Assembly (NCBI GenBank): GCA_009746045.1 | Contig: RPFO01000082.1 | Coordinates: forward strand, 1,336,259-1,393,758 | Reading direction: 5' to 3' | Source of the DNA: Mesostigma viride | Lineage: Eukaryota; Streptophyta; Mesostigmatophyceae; Mesostigmatales; Mesostigmataceae | DNA: 57,500 nt | In this document: one piece after another, positions 1 to 21,112 of the stretch | Position numbering within the stretch: position 1 is the stretch's first letter | Layout: the number at the start of each line of letters is the position of its first letter | The notes under the pieces: generated by a model | What the model saw: only the letters and a program-made list of their open reading frames with translations | What the model was told of the DNA's origin: nothing | Databases searched by the model: none | Made by a program: the position numbers and the translations under genes

Positions 1-11447
<11,447 letters not shown>

Positions 11448-11515
11448 GCTCATGCTGGCACAGACGCAGTCACAGAGGTAGAGGCACACACACATAGAGC
11501 CAGAGAGTAAGTGAT

Positions 11516-11712
<197 letters not shown>

Positions 11713-12460
11713 TATGAGAGTTGGTGTCAGGGGTATTTGTGAGTGGGGACTGGGGAGAGGAGTTATGAGGGATACAGTGGAGTCAGAGAATGTAGAGTGT
11801 ATGAATGTGGTCGCCCGAAGTGTCAACACTGCTTCCTATGCTTAGATATTGCGTTTGTGAATGTTGTATGTTGTACACCCGGTTGGCGATCATGATGATA
11901 GCACTTTGATGATGTCACGTTAGTCTCATGGATGTAAACATTTAAAATTTCGTATTACGATAAAGGATTTAGAAGGTTTTTATAGAATGTTGGAGCTGTA
12001 TTGGGTTTGTTATCGCATAACCACAATGTCAAAAACAACGCATTATTTCCCCCTTTCTACTCAAGTTCCAGTCAAGCTTCTTGCATTCTTGGTCAAGTTT
12101 CACCAAATTGTTACGTGAACAAGATCACTAGCCGAGGAAGCATGGATTTTTTACTTTGTGTGTCATTGTCAATCGACAACCATTCGTGTTATCTGTAGAG
12201 AAAACAATTAGAATGTATGAGACGAGAAATGATGTGATATGAGAAGTGCACCAAATCTATGTTGTAGTTGTGTTGCTCGTCACATCTGTTGATGTGCACA
12301 ATGTTATTAGTAGGTTTTATGGTGTCTTTGAATACCAGGCTGTCCTAGAATGTTATGATGCCTATTCTCCACATAAAAAGGTTTGTATCTAAGGTTCAAT
12401 TTCTTTCCCTTGCCATTCGTCATACCCCGCCTTCAAACTTGGTTTGTGGTACTTGTGCAG
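11713..12460. other. No recognisable feature
   Basis: AT-richer unique sequence. I find no ORF of protein-like composition, no RNA gene and no repeat. The end, with a pyrimidine-containing stretch and TTGTGCAG at about 12453-12460, looks like the 3' end of an intron leading into the exon at 12461. Confidence 0.5.
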
Positions 12461-12692
12461 GTCGGCAAGTCCACTGCTGTGGATTGGCTGCCGTACGGCG
12501 CAAAGATCGCAACACACTACGTCGACATGGATCGCAGCATGAATGTAAGCTGGTAATACATAGTTCAATGCGCATATTGATAGCACGATGATTGCTCTTG
12601 TGGGTGCCGCAAGGCATGTTGATGGAAGTATCAACTTGCAAGAAATGGCCTTCCTTCTTGATGCGTTAATGGAGTGCTTGGAAGTTGAATAG
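12461..12692 (+). CDS. Probable gene remnant: two terminal exons, unknown protein with EF-hand-like loop
   Basis: 12461-12544 is an 84-nt open segment (28 codons, phase 0) bounded by TTGTGCAG and by GTAAGC, as an internal exon should be. It encodes a protein-like peptide from VGKSTAVDWL to VDMDRSMN. A second open segment, readable from an ATG at 12588 to TAG at 12690-12692, encodes a helix-rich tail including VDGSINLQEMAFLLDAL. That tail fits the second half of an EF-hand loop (D5, G6, I8, E12), but loop positions 1 and 3 lack Asp. The acceptor of the second exon is not clear and I could not fix the phase between the two. No earlier exon was found. I do not recognise the protein; it could be a decayed gene. 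Confidence 0.35.
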
Positions 12693-14056
12693 GGTTGAGG
12701 TAGAATTTTCACCATCGCGGGGCCAACTGTGGGTGTCCCCCGTGTGATGTGTGAGAGCCAGTGATAAAAGCTACGCCAGGCGAGGCGGAGGGGAGCGACT
12801 TGTCCACATATATCAGGGGGTAGATTTGGGTGTACATTCAGAGTTGCATTTAAGCATGCACGGAATGGAGGGATGCGGTGGGAGCAGAGGATGTTTTGGG
12901 ATGTTGTGGTGAAAGATGGCCGGTTTAATTGACCAATGCGTGATCATTGCGGATCAGTGACGGGGGACAATGGCCTATTTATGGAACCAAATCAACAAGT
13001 CGGGGGCAACCTGGGGCAACATAGTACTGTTAACCCCTAAACCGTCCTCGTGCTGATTTTCGACCACGAGTTTTACTCATGACTGGAATTCGGCATGAGT
13101 TTGTGCGCCCTGTAGAAATCTCGCGGGAAGGTTTTCGCGGGTAAAAATAGGACCGTTGGAAAGGTCTAGATTCACTCTATCCGTAGCACTCTTGAAAGAC
13201 TGTATCTGACCACCGGACCAGGGTGAAAACCCTGGTCAAAGCTGACAGGGTACCCTAAACTGGTGACTCAAAATAGTCATAAGATATTTTGAGCATTATC
13301 TTGTGGGTCCCTGGGTGAAACAAGACATGGAAGTGCTTGGATGTAGTGCTTGGGTACACTTACAGTCCCCCCTGAAATACTAGGGTGAAATCCAAGGTAT
13401 ACGTGGTCCATCATGCATTGGTTGTGAAGTTTATACTCGCGACCCGCGCGCAGCTGTCTCCAAGCATATGCGGCAGTGGTTATGGTGAATATTGGTGGCA
13501 CACAGGTTGAAATATGCGTTAACATGCATGTTTGCCAATATTCCATGCTTACCTATCATGTCCAGGTTCAAAACTGCACTAGAATGCTTGTTCTAGCCCC
13601 CCCTAAACTGGTGACTCAAATGAGTCACCAGTTATTTTTAGCTCCATCTGGTGGGCCCCTGGGGCAGTTACAATTTTTAGTGCTAGTATCCCATCCTAAC
13701 TAGTAAATCTATCTACAAAACCAACCCCAGGGGCAACTTATTGAGAAAAGTGGTCTATCATGCATTGTAAGTGGGTCACCGCGCACACTCACCGTACCCC
13801 CCTGAGGGGGGTGCTATTTATAGAGCAGGGGGGGCTAGTACTGGGGCCACCCACTATACTCCCAGGTGGGCCCTCATATGGGGATGCTTGGTTCCCAGCA
13901 TGGTCTAGAAATAATAATTAGGCTGAATGGGGGCACCTGTGGCGTACTATGAAACTGGTGACTCACCTTAGGCACGAGTGCGAGACGGTGGAGGGGTTAA
14001 TGTGGAAAAGATCCTTCATCTGTCATCCATGATGTGAGAATACTCGCACTCAACAC
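12693..14056. repeat. Non-coding region with a diverged roughly 350-bp duplication and a perfect hairpin
   Basis: Two related blocks begin with taaactggtgactcaaa near 13256 and 13603. Both go on through a gtgggYcc-cctggg motif and a cccccctga motif, and a third ctggtgactca occurs near 13952. In the second block aactggtgactca and its reverse complement face each other across 2 nt (about 13605-13632), a 13-bp hairpin. I see no protein-like ORF. It may be the non-coding part of an unrecognised transposon. Confidence 0.55.
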
Positions 14057-14905
14057 ATGAAGAAGTTTTTTTGCTCGTTGGATGCCAGGCACTTGGTTTA
14101 CATCTGCGAGGATGGCAAGGCCATGGTGGTTGTAGATGTTAGGACAGGTGCAACCGCCGATGTTGAAGATGATGCCGCCAGAATCCTAGGTTGCCATGCT
14201 AGCCACAGCCTTTGGGTGGCATTGATTGTTGATCTCACAGAGTTGTTGGAGCTCTGCAATGGTTTCTGCGTGCAGGTGGAGTCACTTGAGCTGACCGGAG
14301 ATTACCCCGCTGGAGATAGTGAGTCGAACACAGTGGTGACATGGCCAGCCATTGAGCAAGAATCTTTTGAAGGTGTGCGTTGCGATGCCCTAAGCAAGTT
14401 GCCACTAAGGAAAAGGTTGCGGTCAAGCTCAAAGGAGATCGCAGAAATGCTTGATGCAGTTGATGCCTTGAAGCAGTTGAGGTCACAAATCCCGCAGAGC
14501 AACACGAATGCAGGTGGAGAATTCCTCATGCATAGCAACATGCCGGGCCGCTTAGAGGGACATCCAGTGGCGCCACTGCTGGCATCGGCGATGGAGCAGG
14601 CAAGGTCACATGGCCTCACAATGCCCACCTCAATTTCAGCTGAGCAGAGCAACCTCCCCATTCCAACGCAAGAACAGCCAAGGGCAAGGCTACTTGCACA
14701 AGGAAGTGCGCGAGCGAGACCCCTCATGGCACTGCCTGACTCCCATGGCCCACAAGCGTCACGGCTTGGCCAACTCTCTATGGCAATGTTGCGCCAGTTG
14801 GAGTTGGAGGTGCGGGAGGAGCTCAGGAGAAGGGAAGTGTGTGAGAGGGGAGTATTGGCCCGAATTGTTATGGCGCTGAAGCGAAGGCCACAACCACTTC
14901 AGTAA
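14057..14905 (+). CDS. Hypothetical 282-residue protein, possibly transposon-borne
   Basis: An ATG-to-TAA frame of 282 codons lies in a region with few other long frames. The N-terminal half (about 1-90) is mixed hydrophobic/acidic, the middle (about 95-215) is polar and Pro/Ser/Gln-rich as in disordered linkers, and the C-terminus (about 240-280) is a charged helix with Leu/Glu/Arg periodicity, probably a coiled coil. There is no signal peptide or membrane segment, and no catalytic motif that I recognise. A LINE C-terminal tail starts 49 bp downstream behind a pyrimidine-rich TTATGTAG that could be a splice acceptor. The ORF could therefore be a retrotransposon accessory protein or a host gene with a LINE inserted 3' of it. 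Function unknown. Confidence 0.45.
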   Translation: MKKFFCSLDARHLVYICEDGKAMVVVDVRTGATADVEDDAARILGCHASHSLWVALIVDLTELLELCNGFCVQVESLELTGDYPAGDSESNTVVTWPAIEQESFEGVRCDALSKLPLRKRLRSSSKEIAEMLDAVDALKQLRSQIPQSNTNAGGEFLMHSNMPGRLEGHPVAPLLASAMEQARSHGLTMPTSISAEQSNLPIPTQEQPRARLLAQGSARARPLMALPDSHGPQASRLGQLSMAMLRQLELEVREELRRREVCERGVLARIVMALKRRPQPLQ

Positions 14906-14953
14906 CTTGAGCATGCGATCATGGCTGTGACTTGTTCTTGTGTTCTTATGTAG

Positions 14954-15333
14954 TTGGTGTCTTCGTCAAACTACGTTCGAGTCAGACGTCCCCTTGTCCC
15001 ATCGCAACCCACTGGCAAACTTGCGCGCGCGTGGCACCGGCGCGGCGCGACCCGGACCTATGTGACACAACTGCTTGAAGATGCAGGGCTTCTGGGACTA
15101 TCCGTACTCCGCGCCCGCATGATTGACAAGGAGAAATGGGCTGCCATCTGCGATAAGCACCTTCCTGAGGGATATGCTCCTGTTTTCTCCCCACGGGCCT
15201 CGCGGCCCATTGCTAGCCAGGGTAGAAGTCCGCAAGTGGAGGTTATTGGCCCTGAGGATCTAGCCGCTACACTACCGCCTCGTCTGCCATTACCGTAGAG
15301 GACAGCTCGGATGAGGATTACATCCCCATCTAG
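14954..15333 (+). pseudogene. LINE ORF2 C-terminal tail (family C), frameshifted
   Basis: The frame from 14954 matches the extreme C-terminus of the LINE polyproteins elsewhere in the window. LLGLSVLRARMIDKEKWAAI corresponds to GLGLSVIWKKMMDKAKWAQV of the LINE-A copy at 29.9 kb. The main frame stops at 15298. In a neighbouring frame the end reads VEDSSDEDYIPI before TAG at 15331-15333, so a small indel separates the two. Only the last 110 or so residues are present, typical of 5'-truncated LINE insertions. The 3' flank (about 15350-15470) resembles sequence at 32.85-32.92 kb and 34.86-34.91 kb, so it is probably 3'UTR. Confidence 0.7.
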
Positions 15334-15736
15334 TGCTTAATGGTTGGGGAATGATGCAGACGCTAATTGTTTAAACTTTTGTGTAATTATTTTTTCTAAT
15401 GAGATTAGCGTAGTACTCCGTGGCATGCCTTTGCGCATGACACGCAAGTACTTACTTATGTACGATGTCCCGTTGATGATGCTGGTGTGTTGGTGGAGTA
15501 CTTGCCTTGATGCATTCGCAACGCCTAAATTGATGTTTCGAATGTTTATTGCACTCGTGTGTAGTAGTTGCTAGACGCACTTGCTAAGTGAACATATCAG
15601 CATCGAGAGTGGACACGTGTGTAGTACTCCTACACACACAGATCTCGAATGATTTATCTAGTACCAAATTATCCGACAGGCTTGCATCACTCCCCGGAAA
15701 GGAGAACTTTTGCGGATGACCGTAGGTGTCAGTTGG

Positions 15737-16024
15737 CGATGCCCTAGGATCCGGAGACGTCCGTCCTATAGTCAGCAAAAGTTGGTGCGAGAGGTCCCTA
15801 GTTCGATTCCGGCCTGGATTCATTTGCAGATCGCGTTTTCCGCGGACCGGCACTAAACGCAAATGGTTTTCACCTTTGCGGCGTGCCAAATCAGAATATC
15901 AGTATCGAGGTCCCCGGTTCGATTCCGGCCTGGATTCATTTGCAGATCGCGTTTTCCGCGGACCGGCACTGAGCGCAAATGGTTTTCACCTTTGCGGCGT
16001 GCCAAATCAGAATATCAGCATCGA
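15737..16024 (+). mobile_element. tRNA-like SINE fragment with a tandemly duplicated B box
   Basis: 15771-15815 resembles the 3' two-thirds of a tRNA. A degenerate A-box-like tcagcaaaagttgg is followed about 30 bp later by gttcgattcc (15801-15810), a perfect RNA polymerase III B-box core inside a T-arm-like ggtccctagttcgattccgg. A 116-bp unit starting at 15791 is repeated in tandem from 15907 with few differences, carrying a second B box at 15917-15926. No complete cloverleaf could be drawn, so this is not called as a tRNA gene. A tRNA-derived SINE with an internal duplication is the best explanation. Confidence 0.55.
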
Positions 16025-16066
16025 GTAGAGGACAACTCAAATGAGGATTATATCCCCCTCAAGTGA
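16025..16066 (+). pseudogene. Second copy of the LINE-C extreme C-terminus
   Basis: The short frame VEDNSNEDYIPLK ending in TGA is a diverged copy of the tail at 15296-15333. Several of the differences are silent or conservative, so both derive from translated elements. It follows directly on the SINE fragment. Confidence 0.6.
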
Positions 16067-16154
16067 CTATGTGATCTCCCCTCAAGTGACTATATGATCT
16101 TACAGAGCTCAATTAAGGCCTGTAATGGTTTGCATACGAGCCATGAGCCACGAG

Positions 16155-17190
16155 GTAGCCATGGCTGACGGCGGCGCTCATAACTTTCACGTTTGAGCCC
16201 CGAATTCAGCTGTGAATATCACTATCGCTTCGTCTTTCTAAGACGCACATGCTGGTATAGTATTCCGAAGCTATCACGCAATATCTGACGAGCAATTAAA
16301 GCTCCTCGACGCAACGCAGTTTGGCGGATGCGCTCGGCCATGAAAATACGTCTGCAGCTCAGGCTGCAGCTTCGCCCTCAGGTCCGGCAGGCAGCGGTGA
16401 CACTAGTCGCGCACTGGTGGTCGCCCCGCACCCTCCCGGGCTCAATGCCTCGCCATCGGCATCGCCTGACCCTAAGCGCACCCGCTCAGCCGACAAAACA
16501 GGAGGGTCTTCACGCCCCTCAGAATTACCGCGCTTTCGGCCCCAGCCTTTCAAGGTCGATGATTGATCACGACTGGACCAACATGTCTCCGAGCGATGCT
16601 CTGCATTGCATCTTCTACGGGGACTATGCCTCGCTTTACGACCTGTGCCTCCATCTCCACGACATCAATCGCCTCATCACCTCGGACGGCAGCTGCTGGC
16701 ACAACATCAGCGTTCTGTTCGGGTGCTCCCGCCCCCAACTCGAGCACATGATCCTCAACTCCCTTCTCATGCGCTCTGACGGCGAGATCTGGGCTCCATC
16801 CATCTCCGCCCCCACACTTCGTTCCATCCTTACGGAAGCCTTTCAGCAGCACGTGACCCCCCTTGCCGCCGATGTGGCTGCAATGGGCGGCACGCCGGCT
16901 ACTGAACTTCCTCACCTTTCCACCACCGCCGCCTCCACCTCCAAGTGCTGCCATTTCCGCCTCCACTGCCGACATCAAAGCCCAGCTCCTCGACCTCAAC
17001 CAGCGCCTTCAAGCCACCGCCACCGCCCTTGCTCAAGTGCTTGCATGACACCGCCGGCCTCACCGCCCAGGCGGTGAAGGACATCGCTGCCCAGCCGGCA
17101 CCTGCTGGCCCGGCCAGTAATGCTCCCTCCACCTGGGCGGACTTGCTTAAGGGGACTCGCACGTCCAAAAGCCTGAAAAACAGACTTTAG
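16155..17190 (+). pseudogene. LINE 5'UTR and ORF1 N-terminal region (decayed)
   Basis: The leader from ggtagccatggctgacggcg (16155) to about 16320 recurs at 39873 on this strand and inverted at 38.7-38.88 kb. It is followed by ORF1-like protein in broken frames: a Pro/Ser/Ala-rich N-terminus with a basic SPDPKRTRS motif (16321-16566), then a DALHCIFYGDYASLYDLCLH block (from about 16563). The latter corresponds to the WDTLLELCYQL block of the copies at 38.4 and 40.65 kb. The end, about 16900-17190, is Pro/Ala-rich with several frame changes. ORF1 proteins of LINEs bind RNA; no enzymatic motif is expected. No single frame spans the region. Confidence 0.6.
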
Positions 17191-18928
17191 TGAGTATCAG
17201 TTCCAATGCACATGGGAACCATCTAGTGATGATTGGGTACCATAAATATGATGTTTGGACATTCATACCACCACTTGTTGGGGGTACTACCCCCAACCAC
17301 GCACCGGTGGCGAGCTAAAAATAGAAAAAGACGCTATTTATGAGATATTTTGCCCAAGACAAACCACTTGTCTAAATGACCTGCCCATACATACCTGCAA
17401 AGTTCCCCCACTTTTTTAAAAGCTGGGCTATTTACATGGCCAAAATGGTCACATTTGTTTGAGTTATTAATTTTCCCGCAAAATGGGTACTTTTTTTAGC
17501 AAAAAAAAATAAATCAAATCATTAACACATCAGATTGGGTCATCCATACATAGAAAATTCCACTGAGTGGGGGGAAACACACTGCCAAAATTTGAGCTCA
17601 TTCTGACAAGCGTAGCTCAAGTTATTGATTTTCCTGTGATGCCACCTGGGTAGACGCTAAAAGAGAATTGAGCTAGTGCTGAGCCAAAATGACATCTGTT
17701 TTGCTACCCTAGACACCCAAAAACATGCCCACTTTGATCACGGAGTGTGAGGAGGATGTCCGGAGCGTCATACGCCCCACCCCTCCATCGGCACAGCCAG
17801 CCTTGTGAGTCTACCCTTATCAACAAGGCTGGTAGGACGACACGCCTGAGCAGCATCTGTCATGCCTATCTCAGGCTAATAATGTGCGATTTTGTGCCAA
17901 CAACCAAGTTGTTCCACCCAACAACACATTAACCCCTCATTGGTCCCATTTAAAGCCGAAAAATCGGCTGCAAAATGCTAAATTTGCAAACCACCCCACA
18001 CCCAACCTACCAACATCCAAGGGCTGTCCTTGGGGGTCAAGCATGTCCATGAGTTGCCCTTCGGGGTGAGCTATCACAACCTAACATATCTGCAGGGTAG
18101 GCCATAGAAAACTACCGCCAAAGTTAGGGGGGTCGAGACGCGCGTTTTCATTTTTGGTAGAATGTGCATTTTGAATTATGTTATAAGACCTAGGCACCTA
18201 CCACTTCAGGGATGATAAACAATTAGTTGCTGAACAGTTTGAGCCATTGGGGTCATCATTTGGGTGGGTATACCAGCAGTTACACCCAGTACAGCCCATA
18301 GGGGTACCGTTGGTAAAAAGCAACCAAGGGGGTAGGGGTGGGCATACTACCTACTAATACCTACTAATATGGCCCCCAACCATGCCATACAATACATTTC
18401 CCTTCCACAATGATGGGGAAACATAACTGCATCATCACACTGCCCTTACATGGCACCTATTTGCAGGTGCCAGCTTGTCCATGCACGTAGGTAACGTGGT
18501 ACGGATACCCTACGCAAGGCATACATTATAGGAGGCAGCCACCAACAAACTAGTGACGTTGAGCCTATTTCAGCCTGCCCTAGCAAGGATAAACTAGGCC
18601 TAAGCTGCTATAGCTTGCCAGGTGATGGCCAGCACACCTGGTGGCACATGCTGTCAATGGGAAGCTTTTACTCACCAGTTACGTGCTTGATGATGCCACA
18701 GAGACCAGCCAACTGCCTCACAATCATGCAATATGTGTATGGCAAATGTATAACAAACATATATGGAGGTATTCAAACCCATACAGCATCTAAAACTTAT
18801 CACCATCACACTGTGGCAGGTCAACTGACTGAGGGAAGCATCTAAGAAGGGTGTTTTAGAAAGGGGCCAGGCCAGGGTCAAGAAAGAGCATGAATAATGC
18901 AAAAAGAATGTGCTACACAAGCTAGAAC
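17191..18928. other. No recognisable gene
   Basis: Unique-looking, AT-rich sequence. All frames are short and not protein-like. I see no RNA gene, tandem repeat or transposon terminus here. Confidence 0.55.
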
Positions 18929-18939
18929 ATATATATAAA

Positions 18940-19890
18940 CTTGGATTGCTCTTTTCGCGGACCTCAACGCCCAGGGACGTGCGTGGCTGTTCTCGCTTTC
19001 CTTGCGGAGTGTGGGCTCGGCGTACCTTCGTGCTCTTCCCATGGCCCCCCCATTCGCCTTGGCTCCCAGCCACTACTCGGTGGCGCTCCGGCACCAGCTA
19101 TTTGCCCCGCAGCCTCTTGTTCCGGCCGGGCGGCCTTGTGGTAGCTGTGGGCAGCCGCTGGATCCCACGGGGACTCACTACCTTGCCTGCATGGGGGGCC
19201 AACAGAATCAGAATTGGTATTTGTATTTGCACACTGTCCTCCTGACGGTGGTGCTCGCCATGATCCGGTCGGTTTTCCCCCACGCGAACATCCGGTCCGA
19301 GGATGCGGATGGCGCTGCCTTCTATTCCCCCAACCACCGGCCTGACATCGTGGTGCTGGACTTTGAGGGGGGTGGCCGGCATCTGCTTATTGACGTTTCG
19401 GTGGCGCGGCCCTTGGCTCTTAGCCACGTGGCTGGGGCCTCCCTCACGGCAGGTTACACGGCGGACCGGGCGGAGCGGGCCAAGCTCCTGGCCTACGGCG
19501 ACGTCGGGCACCATCGTGTGGTGCCCTTTGTCCTGGAGGAGTTTGGGGCCATGGGGCCCCTGACCTCCGCCTTCTTCAAGGAGTGTTGCCGGCTCCGGGA
19601 GGACCGGCTGGACCTGGAGGGCCAGCGGGCCCCATGGTCGGCGCGGACCTGGACGTCATATTGGCGTCAGCGCTTGTCGGTGGCGCTGACTCGGGCCATG
19701 GCTGACATCATGCTCCGCCGTACGCGGGCTGATTTTGCGGTGCAGCAGGGCTATTAGGTTCCTCCCGTTAGGCGTTTCCATTGGTCTTATCGTAGTATAG
19801 AGCTTTGACATGGCTCTGTATATAGGTTCATAGCTGGGCGTTTGCTTTGGTTTGAGTGATTTCACTCTGCTGTAAGTAATTATATTTTTA
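18940..19890 (+). mobile_element. 5'-truncated LINE fragment with restriction-like endonuclease
   Basis: The segment is flanked by identical 11-bp sequences atatatataaa (18929-18939 and 19891-19901), a possible target-site duplication, although AT-rich and low in complexity. It contains the C-terminal domain of a LINE polyprotein (18942-19757) followed by about 130 bp of 3'UTR ending in a T/A-rich stretch. The coding frame is open from the first base of the insertion, as expected when reverse transcription stops early. Confidence 0.7.
18942..19757 (+). pseudogene. LINE C-terminal zinc knuckle plus PD-(D/E)XK endonuclease domain
   Basis: The frame is open from 18942 to TAG at 19755-19757 (first internal ATG at 19002). 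It shows the order typical of LINEs with a restriction-like endonuclease. First comes an upstream helix with LRALP (about 19023-19040). Then a knuckle, CGSCGQPLDPTGTHYLAC, gives C-x2-C, H and C ligands (about 19137-19190). The nuclease core has RPDIVVLDFEGGG, then LLIDVSVARP, then a downstream Lys in AERAKLLAYG and the VPFVLEEFG block. These domains nick the target DNA during retrotransposition. R2-like LINEs and the algal Dualen/RandI elements carry one. No RT is present here, so it cannot move by itself, but the domain itself has no stop or frameshift. Confidence 0.75.
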
Positions 19891-19901
19891 ATATATATAA
19901 A

Positions 19902-20322
19902 TGTCAAACATCGATAGGAAAACGATGCTGAAGCTTTACCAGGCATGGATGGCGTTACCTTGGCCCAGGCGGTGGCCGCAAAATGGCGCATTTCGGCACA
20001 CCAAAGTTGTGCAGCATGGTCGCTAGATTCGGCGATTTCTTGCCACCCTTGCACGTTTATGACTACTATGTATCATAATAAGTACAAAGAAACCAATATA
20101 TCCTTTAAAATACGCCGTAAAGGTATTGCTGTCAACGTTTCTATCGTCCGGCATGATCGCAGTTTTTTCCAGCAAGAACGCTGCCGACACCTATCAAATG
20201 GCATTCCCGCGAACCAAAAATTGGCCTGTAGCATCTTTAGGACGTATAAAATCAATTCCCTAAGTTTGGCCAGAAAATTCGAACGCAAACGTAAATGCCA
20301 TGCGTGGGCGCAAGCCGCCATG
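19902..20322. other. No recognisable gene
   Basis: Short frames only. The sequence is the insertion-site flank of the Mutator-like element; its last nine bases before 20332 are that element's target duplication. Confidence 0.5.
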
Positions 20323-20331
20323 GCCAGGTCG
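20323..20331. repeat. Target-site duplication (left), gccaggtcg
   Basis: Nine bases immediately outside the left TIR, repeated exactly at 25586-25594 immediately outside the right TIR. Confidence 0.88.
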
Positions 20332-20546
20332 GGGGTTTTGGAAATCGCATCCGGTGCTGGGCGCACCCGATGACAGATGACAATGACAAGAGGCTACGGT
20401 ACGCGTCGATAAATACGGGTAACGCTTGCGAAAGGAACGGTGTGGGCCGATAAATACGGGTAACGCTTGCAGACGCGGCGGCATGAGCCGGAAACATTGT
20501 CATCAGGGACGAAACGAACGGAAAGCGCAGCCTACTGGCTCATACT
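20332..20546 (+). repeat. Left terminal inverted repeat of the Mutator-like element
   Basis: Starts ggggttttggaaatcgcatc and ends ggctcatact. Contains the cgataaatacgggtaacgct subrepeat twice. Pairs with 25371-25585. Confidence 0.92.
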
Positions 20547-20567
20547 CGTGGGTCAAGATGGCGGCCT

Positions 20568-20930
20568 ATGGGCCATACCATGCCAAGGCGGCCGCGTAAA
20601 GTGTTTATGAACGGTGATTTTGAACGTGGCGTAAGAAAGAACCTGGCCACCACGCCGTTGGTGGTAGAAAACCCTTTAGGTCCTCCACCCCGTGGTCGGG
20701 GAAAACAACCACGTAAACAAAGAGCACACCATCCCAACGAGCCACCCACGTCAAAACGCAAGGTCTCTGCAACTCTTGGTGGAAGCGTTGTCGGTGAGGC
20801 TACGGGTACTCCGAAGCGGGCCCGGGCCCGGGGCGGGTTCGTTGCTTCTCTTGGTCACGGCAACTGCCCTAGCAATGCCGCGTCTGCTCCAAGTGTTGGC
20901 AGTGCTTCTTCGCAACCCCAACTCCCATGA
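20568..20930 (+). CDS. Basic 120-residue ORF inside the Mutator-like element
   Basis: An ATG frame begins 22 bp inside the left TIR, the position where such transposons place their first gene. The product is strongly basic and Pro/Gly-rich, with clusters such as PPRGRGKQPRKQRAHH, SKRKV and PKRARARGG that look like nuclear localisation signals or DNA-binding tails. It has no catalytic motif. Its stop overlaps the start of the next frame (ATGA at 20927-20930). It may be the N-terminal exon of a lost transposase or an accessory protein; I do not recognise it. Confidence 0.35.
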   Translation: MGHTMPRRPRKVFMNGDFERGVRKNLATTPLVVENPLGPPPRGRGKQPRKQRAHHPNEPPTSKRKVSATLGGSVVGEATGTPKRARARGGFVASLGHGNCPSNAASAPSVGSASSQPQLP

Positions 20931-21112
20931 GCGAATATGAAACTGCAACCTCAATGCACCTTCACGAGGTCAATGCCCTCATGGATCATTTGGAGGTATT
21001 TGCTGGCAATGTTGCTAGCATGGCAGCGCTTGCTATGTGCATTAGGGAAGGTGCAACTTCTATGCACCACAGGCTGCCTACATCCTTTGCGGCACATCCA
21101 TCTTCACGTTAA
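20927..21112 (+). CDS. Small acidic/helical ORF overlapping the previous stop
   Basis: A 61-codon frame starts within the ATGA that ends the upstream ORF. The peptide, MSEYETATSMHLHEVNALMD onwards, is helix-like. A 4-bp overlap is unusual for a nucleus. It may mean that the two frames are parts of one gene separated by a frameshift or an intron. Function unknown. Confidence 0.25.
   Translation: MSEYETATSMHLHEVNALMDHLEVFAGNVASMAALAMCIREGATSMHHRLPTSFAAHPSSR

Noticed and set aside
15771-15815. Functional tRNA gene
   Set aside because: The B box and T arm are good, but no seven-base-pair acceptor stem, anticodon arm or regular A box could be built; treated as tRNA-derived SINE.
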